Part shown: piece after piece, positions 1 to 7,510 of the stretch
How positions within the stretch are numbered: position 1 is the stretch's first letter
Layout of the letters: every line of letters begins with the position of its first letter
Assembly (NCBI GenBank): GCA_934747965.1
Contig: CAKVHI010000008.1
Location: 1-22,604, forward strand
DNA: 22,604 bases
Source: an uncultured Clostridia bacterium
GTDB taxonomy: Bacteria; Bacillota; Clostridia; Christensenellales; UBA1242
Direction of reading: 5' to 3'
Program-made: the position numbers and the translations under genes
The notes under the pieces: generated by a model
The model's database searches: none
Told to the model about the DNA's origin: nothing
Seen by the model: only the letters and a program-made list of their open reading frames with translations

Positions 1-15
1 GAAAGGGCTAAATAG
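1..15 (+). CDS. rpsQ: 30S ribosomal protein S17, last codons only (partial)
   Basis: The first 15 bases read Glu-Arg-Ala-Lys-stop in frame 1, directly ahead of the rplN ribosome binding site. A short basic C-terminus followed by a stop is what is expected for S17, the usual gene before rplN in the spc operon. Only four residues are visible, so the call rests on gene order rather than sequence similarity. Confidence 0.5.
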   Translation, partial: ERAK

Positions 16-23
16 GAGGAGTT

Positions 24-392
24 ATGATACAACCACAAACAAGATTGAAAGTTGCCGATAATACTGGTGCTAAAGAAATTATGTGCATCCGTGTTTTGGG
101 TGGCTCATTTAGAAGAAGTGGTAACATCGGTGATGTTATTGTAGCTTCTGTTAAAAGTGCTATACCTGGTGGTGTAGTTAAAAAAGGCGATGTTGTTAAA
201 GCCGTTATCGTAAGAAGTGCTAAGGGACTAAGAAGAGCAGATGGCTCACATATTAAATTTGATGACAATGCTGCTGTTATTATTGATAACCAAAAAGAAC
301 CTAAAGGCACGCGTATTTTTGGACCTGTTGCTAGAGAATTAAGAGAAAAAAACTATATGAAAATAGTATCTTTGGCACCAGAGGTTTTATAG
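24..392 (+). CDS. rplN: 50S ribosomal protein L14
   Basis: Large-subunit protein that binds 23S rRNA and lies at the subunit interface. The 122-residue product has the standard family length. The N-terminus (MIQPQTRLKVADNTGAKE) and the C-terminal stretch containing GTRIFGPVARELRE are hallmark L14 sequences. The ATG is preceded by TAGGAGGAG with good spacing. rplX follows after 9 bases, as in the canonical spc order. Nothing unusual is seen. Confidence 0.98.
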   Translation: MIQPQTRLKVADNTGAKEIMCIRVLGGSFRRSGNIGDVIVASVKSAIPGGVVKKGDVVKAVIVRSAKGLRRADGSHIKFDDNAAVIIDNQKEPKGTRIFGPVARELREKNYMKIVSLAPEVL

Positions 393-401
393 GAGGAAGA
401 A

Positions 402-824
402 ATGAATAATTTAAGCATTAAAAAAGGCGACAATGTTGTTGTTTTGGCTGGAAAAGATAAAGGCAAAACTGGAAGCATTATGGCAGTTTCTCCTAAAACA
501 AACCGAGTTATTGTTCAAAACGTAAACATTGTTAAAAAACACAAAAAAGCAAGAAGTGCTCAAGAAAAAAGCGAAATAATTTCTAAAGAAGCAGCTATTG
601 ATGCATCTAATGTTATGGTAGTTTGTCCTGCTTGCAACAAAGCAACAAGAATTGCTAAAAAAGATGTTGAAGGTAAACTTGTAAGAGTTTGCAAAAAATG
701 TGGTGCTAGTTTAGATGCTGAGCAAAAGAAAGCTGTTAAAAAATCTACAAAAACAGCAAAAGAAGAAAAGGTAGAAGCAAAACCTAAAACAACAAAAAAG
801 GCTTCTAGCAAAAAGGGGGAATAA
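402..824 (+). CDS. rplX: 50S ribosomal protein L24 with zinc motif and basic C-terminal tail
   Basis: Early large-subunit assembly protein binding 23S rRNA. A KOW motif covers about residues 7-34 (GDNVVVLAGKDKGKTG). A four-cysteine knuckle lies at C75, C78, C97 and C100 (CPAC...CKKC), seen in many but not all L24 proteins. The product has 140 residues against about 100-110 usually. The excess is a Lys/Ala/Thr-rich, probably disordered tail from about residue 106 to the end. The start has GGAGG 7-8 bases upstream. rplE begins 3 bases after the stop. Confidence 0.97.
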   Translation: MNNLSIKKGDNVVVLAGKDKGKTGSIMAVSPKTNRVIVQNVNIVKKHKKARSAQEKSEIISKEAAIDASNVMVVCPACNKATRIAKKDVEGKLVRVCKKCGASLDAEQKKAVKKSTKTAKEEKVEAKPKTTKKASSKKGE

Positions 825-827
825 TTT

Positions 828-1367
828 ATGAATAGACTACAAGAATATTATAAAAAAGAAGTTGTTCCTGCTTTAGTTAAAGAATTAGGTTACAAAAATA
901 TAAATGAAGTTCCTAAAATTGAAAAAATTGTTGTTAACACTTGCCTTGGCGATGTTAAAGACAATTCAAAAAGTTTTAATATGGCAGTTGATGAAATTGA
1001 AGCAATCACTGGTCAAAAACCTGTTGTTGTTAAAGCAAGAAAGTCTATTGCCAACTTCAAACTTCGTGAAGGTATGAAACTTGGTGCAAAAGTTACACTT
1101 CGTGGCGAAAAAATGTATGAGTTTTTGGATAAATTATTGTCTATTGCTCTTCCACGAGTTCGTGATTTTAAAGGCATCAGTGATAAAGCTTTTGACGGAA
1201 GAGGAAACTATAGTTTAGGAATTAAAGAACAATTAATTTTCCCTGAAATTCAATATGATAAAATCGAGAAAGTTAGAGGTTTCGATATCGTAGTTGTTAC
1301 TACAGCAAAATCTAATGACGAAGCAAAAGCTTTGCTAAGCAAAGTTGGCTTCCCATTTAAGGCGTAA
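828..1367 (+). CDS. rplE: 50S ribosomal protein L5
   Basis: Binds 5S rRNA and places it in the central protuberance of the large subunit. The product has 179 residues, the standard bacterial length. Recognisable blocks are the N-terminal YYKKEVVPALVKELGYKNI, the ITGQKPVVVKARKSIANFKLR block, and the C-terminal GFDIVVVTTAKSNDEAKALL block. The GGGGGA run at the end of rplX acts as its ribosome binding site, implying translational coupling. Ordinary member of the family. Confidence 0.98.
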   Translation: MNRLQEYYKKEVVPALVKELGYKNINEVPKIEKIVVNTCLGDVKDNSKSFNMAVDEIEAITGQKPVVVKARKSIANFKLREGMKLGAKVTLRGEKMYEFLDKLLSIALPRVRDFKGISDKAFDGRGNYSLGIKEQLIFPEIQYDKIEKVRGFDIVVVTTAKSNDEAKALLSKVGFPFKA

Positions 1368-1377
1368 GGAGTAAATT

Positions 1378-1563
1378 ATGGCAAAGACAAGTTTAAAAGT
1401 TAAACAAGCAAGAAAGCAAAAATTTTCAACACGCGAATATACTCGTTGCACAATTTGTGGCAGACCTCATTCTGTTCTAAAAAAATATGGAATTTGCAGG
1501 GTATGTTTTAGAAAAATGGCAAACGAAGGTGAAATCCCTGGCGTTTCAAAATCAAGCTGGTAA
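1378..1563 (+). CDS. rpsZ: 30S ribosomal protein S14, zinc-binding (type Z)
   Basis: Small-subunit head protein. The 61-residue form with C24, C27, C40 and C43 (CTIC...CRVC) is the short zinc-binding S14 type, and the C-terminus GEIPGVSKSSW is a family signature. It sits between rplE and rpsH as in most Firmicutes. S4, L36 and L24 in this window are also zinc forms, so this cluster has the full zinc-requiring set. Often annotated as rpsN type Z. Confidence 0.98.
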   Translation: MAKTSLKVKQARKQKFSTREYTRCTICGRPHSVLKKYGICRVCFRKMANEGEIPGVSKSSW

Positions 1564-1577
1564 AAGGAGAGAAAGAT

Positions 1578-1973
1578 ATGAAATTTGACCCTATCGCAGA
1601 TATGCTTACAAGAATTCGTAATGCAATTACTGCAAAAAAGACAGATGTAATTATTCCTGCATCTAAAACAAAAATGTCTATCGCAAACATTTTACTTAGC
1701 GAAGGTTATGTTAGCGCTGTAGATGTTATTGAAAATGGAATTAAAAAAGATATTAAAGTTACTCTAAAATATGGTCCTAATGGTGAAAAAGTTATTTCTG
1801 GAATTAAAAGAATTTCTAAACCAGGACTAAGAATATTTTCTAACGCAGAAGAATTACCAAAAGTTATTAATGGCTTAGGTATTGCAATTATCTCAACAAA
1901 CAAAGGAGTTATGACAGATAAACAAGCTCGCGCTCTTAATATTGGCGGAGAAGTTCTTGCTTATGTGTGGTAA
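1578..1973 (+). CDS. rpsH: 30S ribosomal protein S8
   Basis: Binds helix 21 of 16S rRNA during small-subunit assembly; in E. coli it is also the translational repressor of the spc operon. The 131-residue product has the normal length. The N-terminal DPIADMLTRIRNA and C-terminal GVMTDKQARALNIGGEVLAYVW are diagnostic. A GGAGAG ribosome binding site precedes the ATG. Whether it represses its own operon here cannot be read from this sequence. Confidence 0.98.
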   Translation: MKFDPIADMLTRIRNAITAKKTDVIIPASKTKMSIANILLSEGYVSAVDVIENGIKKDIKVTLKYGPNGEKVISGIKRISKPGLRIFSNAEELPKVINGLGIAIISTNKGVMTDKQARALNIGGEVLAYVW

Positions 1974-1989
1974 TTGAAAGGAGAAAAGT

Positions 1990-2535
1990 ATGTCAAGAAT
2001 TGGAAAAATGCCTGTTAAAATTTTAGATGGTGTTAAAGTTGATGTTGATGGTAACAATGTTGTTACTGTAAGCGGTCCACTTGGTAGCCTATCTCAAATT
2101 GTTGATAAAAATATCACTGTAAAAGTAGAAAATAATGAAGTAATTTTAACTAGAAGTAATGATGAAAACGAAATTAAAGCAAAACATGGCTTGTATAGAG
2201 CTTTAATCCACAATATGGTTGTTGGTGTTAAAGAAGGTTTTAAGAAAAATCTTGTTATCAACGGCGTTGGTTACAAAGCATCTAAACAAGGCAACAAACT
2301 TGTTTTAAACATCGGTTTTTCAAACCCAACTGAAGTTGAAGAAATTAATGGCATTAAACTTAATGTTATTGATAACAACAAAATTGAAGTTAGTGGTATT
2401 AACAAAGAATTAGTTGGCCAAATGGCTTCTAAAATTAGAGATTTAAAACCTGTTGAACCTTATCATGCTTACGGAATTAGATATGAAGATGAATATGTAG
2501 TGCGTAAAGAAGGTAAGAAAGCTGGTAAAAAATAA
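1990..2535 (+). CDS. rplF: 50S ribosomal protein L6
   Basis: Large-subunit protein near the factor-binding site. The 181-residue product has the usual two repeated domains. The start MSRIGKMPVKI and the C-terminal motif PYHAYGIRYEDE followed by a basic GKKAGKK end are classic L6. Its ribosome binding site is AAAGGAGAA. rplR follows after 12 bases. Confidence 0.98.
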   Translation: MSRIGKMPVKILDGVKVDVDGNNVVTVSGPLGSLSQIVDKNITVKVENNEVILTRSNDENEIKAKHGLYRALIHNMVVGVKEGFKKNLVINGVGYKASKQGNKLVLNIGFSNPTEVEEINGIKLNVIDNNKIEVSGINKELVGQMASKIRDLKPVEPYHAYGIRYEDEYVVRKEGKKAGKK

Positions 2536-2547
2536 GGAGCATAAATT

Positions 2548-2916
2548 ATGATTAGTAAAATTGATAAAAATAGCATAAGAAAATCTCGTCATAAAAAAAT
2601 CAGACAAAACTTGGCTGGAACTGCAGAACGCCCTAGACTATGCGTTTATAGAAGCACATCAAACATTTATGCTCAAATTATAGACGATACTAAAGGCGTA
2701 ACACTTGTTTCTGCATCAAGCCTAGAAAAAACTTTAGCAAACGATGTTAAAGGTAAAAGCAAAAGTGAAGTTGCAACATTTATTGGTGAAACTATTGCTA
2801 AAAGAGCACTAGAAGCAAATCTTAAAAATGTTGTATTTGACCGTGGTGGATATCTTTACACTGGAAGAGTTAAAGCATTGGCAGATGGTGCAAGAAATGC
2901 TGGGTTAGAGTTTTAG
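2548..2916 (+). CDS. rplR: 50S ribosomal protein L18
   Basis: 5S rRNA-binding protein of the central protuberance, working with L5. The 122-residue product shows the basic N-terminus (RKSRHKKIRQNLAGTAERPRL), the VYRSTSNIYAQIIDD block, and a C-terminal FDRGGYLYTGRVKALADGAR block ending in Gly-Leu-Glu-Phe, all typical of L18. It is placed between rplF and rpsE as expected. Confidence 0.98.
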   Translation: MISKIDKNSIRKSRHKKIRQNLAGTAERPRLCVYRSTSNIYAQIIDDTKGVTLVSASSLEKTLANDVKGKSKSEVATFIGETIAKRALEANLKNVVFDRGGYLYTGRVKALADGARNAGLEF

Positions 2917-2928
2917 GAGGATTGATAA

Positions 2929-3438
2929 ATGGCTAAGAGAGAAGAATTTAATAGAGTTAGAAAAGAAGATGAACTAGACAGAAGAATGATAAGCATCCGT
3001 CGTGTTGTTAAAGTTGTTAAAGGCGGTAGAACACTAAATTTTAGTGCTACTATGGTTGTTGGCGACAAAAAAGGACATGTTGGTATTGGCTCAGGAAAAG
3101 CTAGTGAAACTTCTGTTGCTGTTGAAAAAGCTTTTCAATCAGCAAAAAAGAATATGAAATTTGTTAATGTTGTTGGCTTTACAATTCCTCATGAAGTTAA
3201 AGGTAAATTTGGAACAAGTGAAGTTTTGCTTCAACCTGCAAAAGAAGGTACAGGCGTTATAGCTTCTGGTGCTGTTCGTGCTGTTGTTGACCTTGCAGGA
3301 ATTAAAGATATTGTTTCAAAATCTTATGGCGGAAGAAACAAAATTAATACTGTTAAAGCAACTTTAAATGGTTTATTACAACTAAGAACAAGAGAACAAA
3401 TTGCTGCTCTTCGTGGTAAAAAACCTGAAGAAATATAA
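2929..3438 (+). CDS. rpsE: 30S ribosomal protein S5
   Basis: Small-subunit protein that contributes to decoding accuracy. The 169-residue product contains the dsRNA-binding-like N-terminal domain (RRVVKVVKGGRTLNFSA, GHVGIGSGKASE) and the C-terminal domain with GTGVIASGAVRAVVDLAGI. The start is set by GGAGG about 8 bases upstream, overlapping the end of rplR. Typical family length and sequence. Confidence 0.98.
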   Translation: MAKREEFNRVRKEDELDRRMISIRRVVKVVKGGRTLNFSATMVVGDKKGHVGIGSGKASETSVAVEKAFQSAKKNMKFVNVVGFTIPHEVKGKFGTSEVLLQPAKEGTGVIASGAVRAVVDLAGIKDIVSKSYGGRNKINTVKATLNGLLQLRTREQIAALRGKKPEEI

Positions 3439-3449
3439 TTGGAGGAGTT

Positions 3450-3632
3450 ATGGAAGGAAAATTAAAAGTAACCTATATAAGAAGTTGCATTGGTTTTAAC
3501 AAAAATCAAGCAAAAGTTTTGGAAAGTTTAGGTTTAAGAAAACTAAATGATGAAAATATTTTACCTGATAACCCTGCAGTTAATGGTATGATTTTTAAAG
3601 TTAAACATTTAGTTAAAGTAGAAAAGGTTTAA
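3450..3632 (+). CDS. rpmD: 50S ribosomal protein L30
   Basis: Small large-subunit protein; the 60-residue length is normal. The pattern SCIGFNKNQAKVLESLGLRK followed by NPAVNGMIFKVKHLVKVE matches the bacterial L30 signature, with the conserved Ser-x-Ile-Gly and Leu-Gly-Leu-Arg-Lys. It lies between rpsE and rplO, its universal position. Confidence 0.97.
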   Translation: MEGKLKVTYIRSCIGFNKNQAKVLESLGLRKLNDENILPDNPAVNGMIFKVKHLVKVEKV

Positions 3633-3645
3633 GGAGAACAAAAAT

Positions 3646-4089
3646 ATGAGAATTAATGAATTATCTCCTGCTGAAAATTCTAAAAAATCAGCTAAAAGAC
3701 TAGGCCGTGGTATTGGCTCTGGTATTGGCAAAACAAGTGGTAAAGGTCATAAAGGTCAAAATGCTCGAAGTGGCGGTGGAGTGCGTCCGGGTTTTGAAGG
3801 CGGTCAAATGCCTTTAACAAGGCGTCTTCCTCAAAGAGGCTTTAACAACCTTTTCAGAAAAGAATATTCAGTAGTTAATGTTGAAGAATTAAATGCACTA
3901 GAAGATAATACAGTTGTTACAGAAGAAGTTTTAAAAGAAAAAGGCATTCTTTCAAAATTATCAAATTATGGTTTGAAAGTTTTGGGAAATGGCAATATTA
4001 ACAAAGCTTTACAAGTTAAGGCTGCAAAATTTTCTAAGTCTGCAATTGAAAAAATTGAAAAAGCGGGCGGAAGTATTGAGGTGTTATAA
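3646..4089 (+). CDS. rplO: 50S ribosomal protein L15
   Basis: Late-assembly large-subunit protein. The 147-residue product has the Gly/Arg-rich N-terminal extension (RLGRGIGSGIGKTSGKGHKG, GGGVRPGFEGGQMPLTRRLP) that threads into 23S rRNA, and the C-terminal globular part ending near AGGSIEVL. Its TAA stop shares its last base with the secY ATG, so the two genes are translationally coupled. Confidence 0.98.
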   Translation: MRINELSPAENSKKSAKRLGRGIGSGIGKTSGKGHKGQNARSGGGVRPGFEGGQMPLTRRLPQRGFNNLFRKEYSVVNVEELNALEDNTVVTEEVLKEKGILSKLSNYGLKVLGNGNINKALQVKAAKFSKSAIEKIEKAGGSIEVL

Positions 4090-5384
4090 TGTTCACAACA
4101 TTAAAAAATGCTTTTAAAATAAAAGAAATAAGAAGAAAAATTTTTATTACACTAGGTATCCTTGCATTGTTCAGACTTGGTTGTTGGTTGCCTATTCCAG
4201 GAATAGACACTGCAACTTTCACTGAAAGTATTAATGGTCAAGGTTTCTTAGCATTATTAAGTGGTATTGGCGGTGGAGCCCTTGCAAACGGAACATTTTT
4301 TGCTTTAGGCGTTACGCCTTATATTAATGCTTCGATTATTTTGCAATTATTAACTTTTGCAATTCCAAAACTTCAAAGACTTTCTCAAATGGGAGAAGAA
4401 GGAAGAAAAAAGATTGCAAAATATACAAAATATTGTGCATTATTTTTGGCAATAGCCCAAGCTGCAGGTATTTGTGCAGGTTTTTCTAGTTCAATAAAAT
4501 TAAATATGTTTGGTGCAGATCTTCCAACTTGGCTTGCTTGCACATTTGTTGCAATTTGCTTGGTTGCTGGTGCAATGCTAACATATTGGATTGGCGAAAA
4601 AATCACTGAAATTGGTGTTGCAAATGGCTTGTCATTACTAATTTTCGTTGGTATTTTGTCTACTGCTGGAACAGCACTTTTGTCTGCTTTCCAAAATGTT
4701 TTTGCTGGGAACCTTGAAAGTTTGTGGAATATCATTTTATTTGTTGTTGCTGTTATACTTATTTTTGGCTTAATTGTGTTTATGGATCTTGCTGAAAGAA
4801 AAATTCAAGTTCAGTATGCAAAACAAATTAAGGGCAGAAAGATGTATGGTGGACAAAGTAACTTTATTCCTATCAGACTTTTAGGAACAGGCGTATTACC
4901 AATCATTTTTGCAATGAGTTTTTTAAGTTTTCCACAACTAATAATGTCTATTTTCTGGCCAACCAGTGATGCGGCAACTTGGTATGCTGTTAATATGGGT
5001 GCTGGAACATGGCCCTATACATTAGCTATGGGTTTGTTAATTTTATTCTTTGCATATTTCACATCTCAGATGATGTTCAACCCAGAAGATGTTGCAAAAC
5101 AAATTCAAGGTCAAGGTGGCTTTATTATTGGTATCAGACCAGGTAAACCAACTGCAGAATATTTGAAGAGAATAAACAACAGAATAACATTATTTGGGGC
5201 AATTTTCTTAGCATTTATTGCTATTGTTCCTACTTTGATTTTCACATTTGTTGCTGGAAATTCAGGGCTTGTTAGTGCTTTCAGTGCAACAGGAATGTTA
5301 ATCGTTGTTAGTGTAGCACTAGAATTTAACAAACAACTTGAAGCTCAAGTTTTAATGAAAAATTATAAAGGATTTTTAAAATAA
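4089..5384 (+). CDS. secY: Protein translocase subunit SecY
   Basis: Central channel of the Sec translocon, which exports unfolded proteins (including the large surface protein at 18,333) and inserts membrane proteins. The 431-residue, ten-helix product shows the plug region after helix 1 (about residues 50-75), ITEIGVANGLSLLIFVGI in the middle, and the C5 cytoplasmic loop with the SecA/ribosome-contacting basic stretch near residues 348-359 (GIRPGKPTAEYL). It overlaps rplO and adk by one base each (TAATG). Confidence 0.98.
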   Translation: MFTTLKNAFKIKEIRRKIFITLGILALFRLGCWLPIPGIDTATFTESINGQGFLALLSGIGGGALANGTFFALGVTPYINASIILQLLTFAIPKLQRLSQMGEEGRKKIAKYTKYCALFLAIAQAAGICAGFSSSIKLNMFGADLPTWLACTFVAICLVAGAMLTYWIGEKITEIGVANGLSLLIFVGILSTAGTALLSAFQNVFAGNLESLWNIILFVVAVILIFGLIVFMDLAERKIQVQYAKQIKGRKMYGGQSNFIPIRLLGTGVLPIIFAMSFLSFPQLIMSIFWPTSDAATWYAVNMGAGTWPYTLAMGLLILFFAYFTSQMMFNPEDVAKQIQGQGGFIIGIRPGKPTAEYLKRINNRITLFGAIFLAFIAIVPTLIFTFVAGNSGLVSAFSATGMLIVVSVALEFNKQLEAQVLMKNYKGFLK

Positions 5385-5998
5385 TGAATTTTGTTTTAAT
5401 TGGTGCACCTTTAAGCGGAAAAGGGACTATTGGTTCACTTTTAAGTACGCATTTTCAAATTCCCCATATTTCTATGGGGGATTTATTGCGTAATAGCTCT
5501 AAAGGCGATAACAAATACTCTAAATATATTGCAAAACACATAGAAGAGGGAAAACTTATCAATGATGATTTGGTTAAAGTTGTGCTTGAAGATCGTTTAA
5601 GTAAACCAGATTGTAAAAACGGTTATGTTTTGGATGGTTATCCAAGAACGGTTGAACAAGCTGATAAACTTGATACTATTACAAATATTGATAAAGTTAT
5701 CTATGTAACAGTTAGTGCTGTTACTGTTATGCAAAGACTTGCATCTAGGTTTGTTTGCCCTGTTTGTTATAAATCTTATAATATGAACAATTATGACAAA
5801 AATTATTGCGAAGATTGTAAACAACGATTGATTAAACGCGAAGATGACAATGAGGAAACATTGCTTAAACGAATAAAACTTTATAACGAAACATCATTTC
5901 CAATTTTGGATAAATATTTGAAACAAAATAAATTAGTTACAATTTCTAATGAAGGCAATATTGATGATGTTTTTAAAGAATTGTTAGGTAAAATATAA
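5384..5998 (+). CDS. adk: Adenylate kinase, long type with zinc LID, divergent P-loop
   Basis: Interconverts ATP + AMP and 2 ADP. The 204-residue product has a P-loop at residues 7-15 (GAPLSGKGT), DGYPRT at 84-89, a LID with four zinc cysteines C125, C128, C142 and C145, R122, and the KREDD...KRIKLYN block at 151-168, so the catalytic arginines and LID are kept. Three positions nearly fixed in the family differ: the P-loop Gly is Leu10, the Gln after GKGT is Ile16, and the Thr of the STGD motif is Met31. It is slightly shorter than the usual 214-217. Coupled to secY and map by 1-base overlaps, the standard context for adk. Confidence 0.95.
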   Translation: MNFVLIGAPLSGKGTIGSLLSTHFQIPHISMGDLLRNSSKGDNKYSKYIAKHIEEGKLINDDLVKVVLEDRLSKPDCKNGYVLDGYPRTVEQADKLDTITNIDKVIYVTVSAVTVMQRLASRFVCPVCYKSYNMNNYDKNYCEDCKQRLIKREDDNEETLLKRIKLYNETSFPILDKYLKQNKLVTISNEGNIDDVFKELLGKI

Positions 5999-6744
5999 TG
6001 ATAACATTGAAAAATGAAGAGCAAATTCAAAAAATGTATGTAGCGAATCAAATTGTCAAACACACTTTGGAGTTGGTTGAACAACACATCAAACCCGGTG
6101 TTAGCACAAAATTTTTGGATGAAATTGCTGAAGATTACATCAGAAGTCAAAACGCAATCCCAAATTTTAAAAATTATGAAGGTTACCCTGCTTCAATTTG
6201 TGCAAGCATAAATGATGTGGTTGTGCATGGTATTCCTAGACATGATATTATTCTTAAAGAAGGCGATATCATTTCTATTGATTGCGGTGCAACAAAAGGT
6301 GGCTATAACGGAGATGCTGCAAGAACATTTGCTGTTGGGGAAATTTCCAAAGAAAAACAAAAATTAATCGATGTTACTAGAGAATGTTTTTTTAAGGGAA
6401 TTGAAAATATTAAAATTGGGGACAGACTTGGGGACATTGGCTATGCCATTCAAAAACACGCTGAAAGCAATGGCTTTTCAGTTGTTCGAGAAATGGTTGG
6501 TCATGGAATTGGGCGTCAAATGCACGAAGACCCTGAAGTGCCTAATTTTGGAAAGAAAGGCACTGGAATAGTTATTGAAGAAGGCTTGACTATTGCAGTT
6601 GAACCAATGATAAATATGGGTAAAAAAGAAATTTATATTGACTATGATGGCTGGACTTGCAGGACAGAGGATCACAGCCCTAGTGCTCATTATGAAAACA
6701 CAATAGCATTCACTAAGGACGGAATTAAAATTTTAAGTTTGTAG
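5998..6744 (+). CDS. map: Methionine aminopeptidase, type I
   Basis: Removes the initiator methionine from nascent proteins. The 248-residue product has all expected catalytic and dimetal residues: H77 (VVHGIP), D95, D106, H169 (GHGIG), H176, E202 (VEPM) and E233. The motif before the last glutamate reads TEDHSPSAHYENTI, a mild departure from the common T.DGSLSAQ.EHT. The start overlaps the adk stop by one base. The short bacterial type I form without an N-terminal extension. Confidence 0.97.
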   Translation: MITLKNEEQIQKMYVANQIVKHTLELVEQHIKPGVSTKFLDEIAEDYIRSQNAIPNFKNYEGYPASICASINDVVVHGIPRHDIILKEGDIISIDCGATKGGYNGDAARTFAVGEISKEKQKLIDVTRECFFKGIENIKIGDRLGDIGYAIQKHAESNGFSVVREMVGHGIGRQMHEDPEVPNFGKKGTGIVIEEGLTIAVEPMINMGKKEIYIDYDGWTCRTEDHSPSAHYENTIAFTKDGIKILSL

Positions 6745-6750
6745 GAAATT

Positions 6751-7014
6751 ATGGACAATTTAATTGGAAATCTGTGCATTTCAACTAACGGAAGAGATGC
6801 AGAAAATGAATACTTAATATATTCGCATAACGGCAACTATTGCTTTCTTGTTGACGGAAATGCGAAAAAAATTATGAATCCTAAAAAGAAAAATATAAAG
6901 CATATTAAACTTTTGGGAATAGAAAGCAAAGTTATTAAAGAAAAAATACAAAAAAATCAAAAAGTTTTTGATTCTGAGATATATAGTTTTATAAAAAATT
7001 ATAAAAATTGTTGA
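6751..7014 (+). CDS. Small KOW-domain RNA-binding protein (L14e-like)
   Basis: The 87-residue protein begins 6 bases after map, with AGGAAA upstream. An N-terminal KOW-type fold is suggested by GNLCISTNGRDAENEYLI, then VDGNAKKIMNPKKKNIKHIK. This pattern (Gly-Arg-Asp, then a Lys-rich PKKKN.KH block) is typical of the small KOW/L14e-like proteins that Clostridia carry between map and infA. Family knowledge suggests RNA or ribosome binding; the precise role is not established. The C-terminal 35 residues are Lys-rich and helical-looking. Its stop codon overlaps the -35 box of the infA promoter. Confidence 0.8.
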   Translation: MDNLIGNLCISTNGRDAENEYLIYSHNGNYCFLVDGNAKKIMNPKKKNIKHIKLLGIESKVIKEKIQKNQKVFDSEIYSFIKNYKNC

Positions 7015-7039
7015 AATTTTTATTTTTGTATGATATAAT
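7011..7039 (+). promoter_or_regulatory. SigA-type promoter for infA (internal to the spc/alpha cluster)
   Basis: TTGAAA (7011-7016), a 17-base spacer, then an extended -10 with TG at 7031-7032 and TATAAT at 7034-7039. The expected start is near 7046, only about 14 bases before the infA ATG. The promoter overlaps the last codon of the KOW gene and allows infA-rpmJ and the alpha operon genes to be transcribed independently of the upstream S10/spc promoter. Confidence 0.8.
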
Positions 7040-7059
7040 AGTAAGGTTAGGGGGATTTT

Positions 7060-7287
7060 ATGCCAAAAGACGATGTAATTGAACTGGAAGGCGAAGTTAT
7101 TGATATTTCAAGAAATAACATTCAAGTTAAACTATCAAACGGACATGTTATAACAGCATATCTGTCTGGTAAATTAAGAATAAATACTATCAAAATTTTG
7201 ATTGGCGACAAAGTCCGCTGTGAACTTTCTCCATACGATTTAACTAAAGGAAGAATCACTTGGAGAGGTAAAAAAACGACTAATTAA
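7060..7287 (+). CDS. infA: Translation initiation factor IF-1
   Basis: Binds the A site of the 30S subunit during initiation. The 75-residue OB-fold protein begins MPKDDVIELEGEVID and has the signature GDKVRCELSPYDLTKGRITWR near its C-terminus. Three extra residues at the end compared with the usual 72. The ribosome binding site is AGGGGGA at 7049-7055. The predicted leader is extremely short, since the promoter lies immediately upstream. Confidence 0.97.
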   Translation: MPKDDVIELEGEVIDISRNNIQVKLSNGHVITAYLSGKLRINTIKILIGDKVRCELSPYDLTKGRITWRGKKTTN

Positions 7288-7328
7288 TTATTAACTAATG
7301 AAACAATCTTTTATAAAGGAGAGAAATT

Positions 7329-7442
7329 ATGAAAGTAAGACCATCTGTTAAACCTATTTGTGATAAATGCAAAGTTATTAAAAGAGAAGGTAAAGTATTA
7401 GTAATTTGCAAAGATAAAAAGCATAAACAAAGACAAGGTTAA
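7329..7442 (+). CDS. rpmJ: 50S ribosomal protein L36, zinc form
   Basis: A 37-residue ORF starting MKVRPSVKPICDKCKVIKR. The zinc ligands are C11, C14, C27 and H32, the C+ form of L36. GGAG lies 6-8 bases before the ATG (AAAGGAGAGAAATT). It is placed between infA and rpsM as in most bacteria. Its last codons and stop form the 5' arm of a long imperfect hairpin with the downstream T-rich stretch. Confidence 0.97.
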   Translation: MKVRPSVKPICDKCKVIKREGKVLVICKDKKHKQRQG

Positions 7443-7466
7443 TTTAACTTGCCTTTTGTTTGTTTT
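7425..7466 (+). terminator. Imperfect stem-loop over the rpmJ stop, attenuator-like
   Basis: Bases 7425-7438 (AAACAAAGACAAGG) can pair with 7452-7465 (CCTTTTGTTTGTTT) with two mismatches, enclosing a short inner TTA/TAA helix, and are followed by a T-rich run. It could weaken transcription between infA-rpmJ and rpsM, or stabilise the rpmJ mRNA end. It is A/T-rich and not a canonical strong terminator. Confidence 0.35.
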
Positions 7467-7482
7467 AATTTGAAAACAATCT

Positions 7483-7510
7483 GTTTGCTCGCGGCTGAAA
7501 TTGAGCAGAC
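7483..7510 (+). promoter_or_regulatory. Hairpin in the rpsM leader
   Basis: GTTTGCTC (7483-7490) pairs with GAGCAGAC (7503-7510), 8 bp with one G-U pair, around a 12-base loop (GCGGCTGAAATT). It lies 35 bases before the rpsM ATG and is the only G/C-richer patch in this intergenic region. In E. coli the alpha operon leader before rpsM is an S4 target, but the fold seen here does not obviously match that pseudoknot. A regulatory role is inference. Confidence 0.4.

Noticed and set aside
4385..4735. 116-residue minus-strand ORF inside secY
   Set aside because: Antisense to a highly conserved membrane protein gene, with no promoter or ribosome binding site; a composition artefact.
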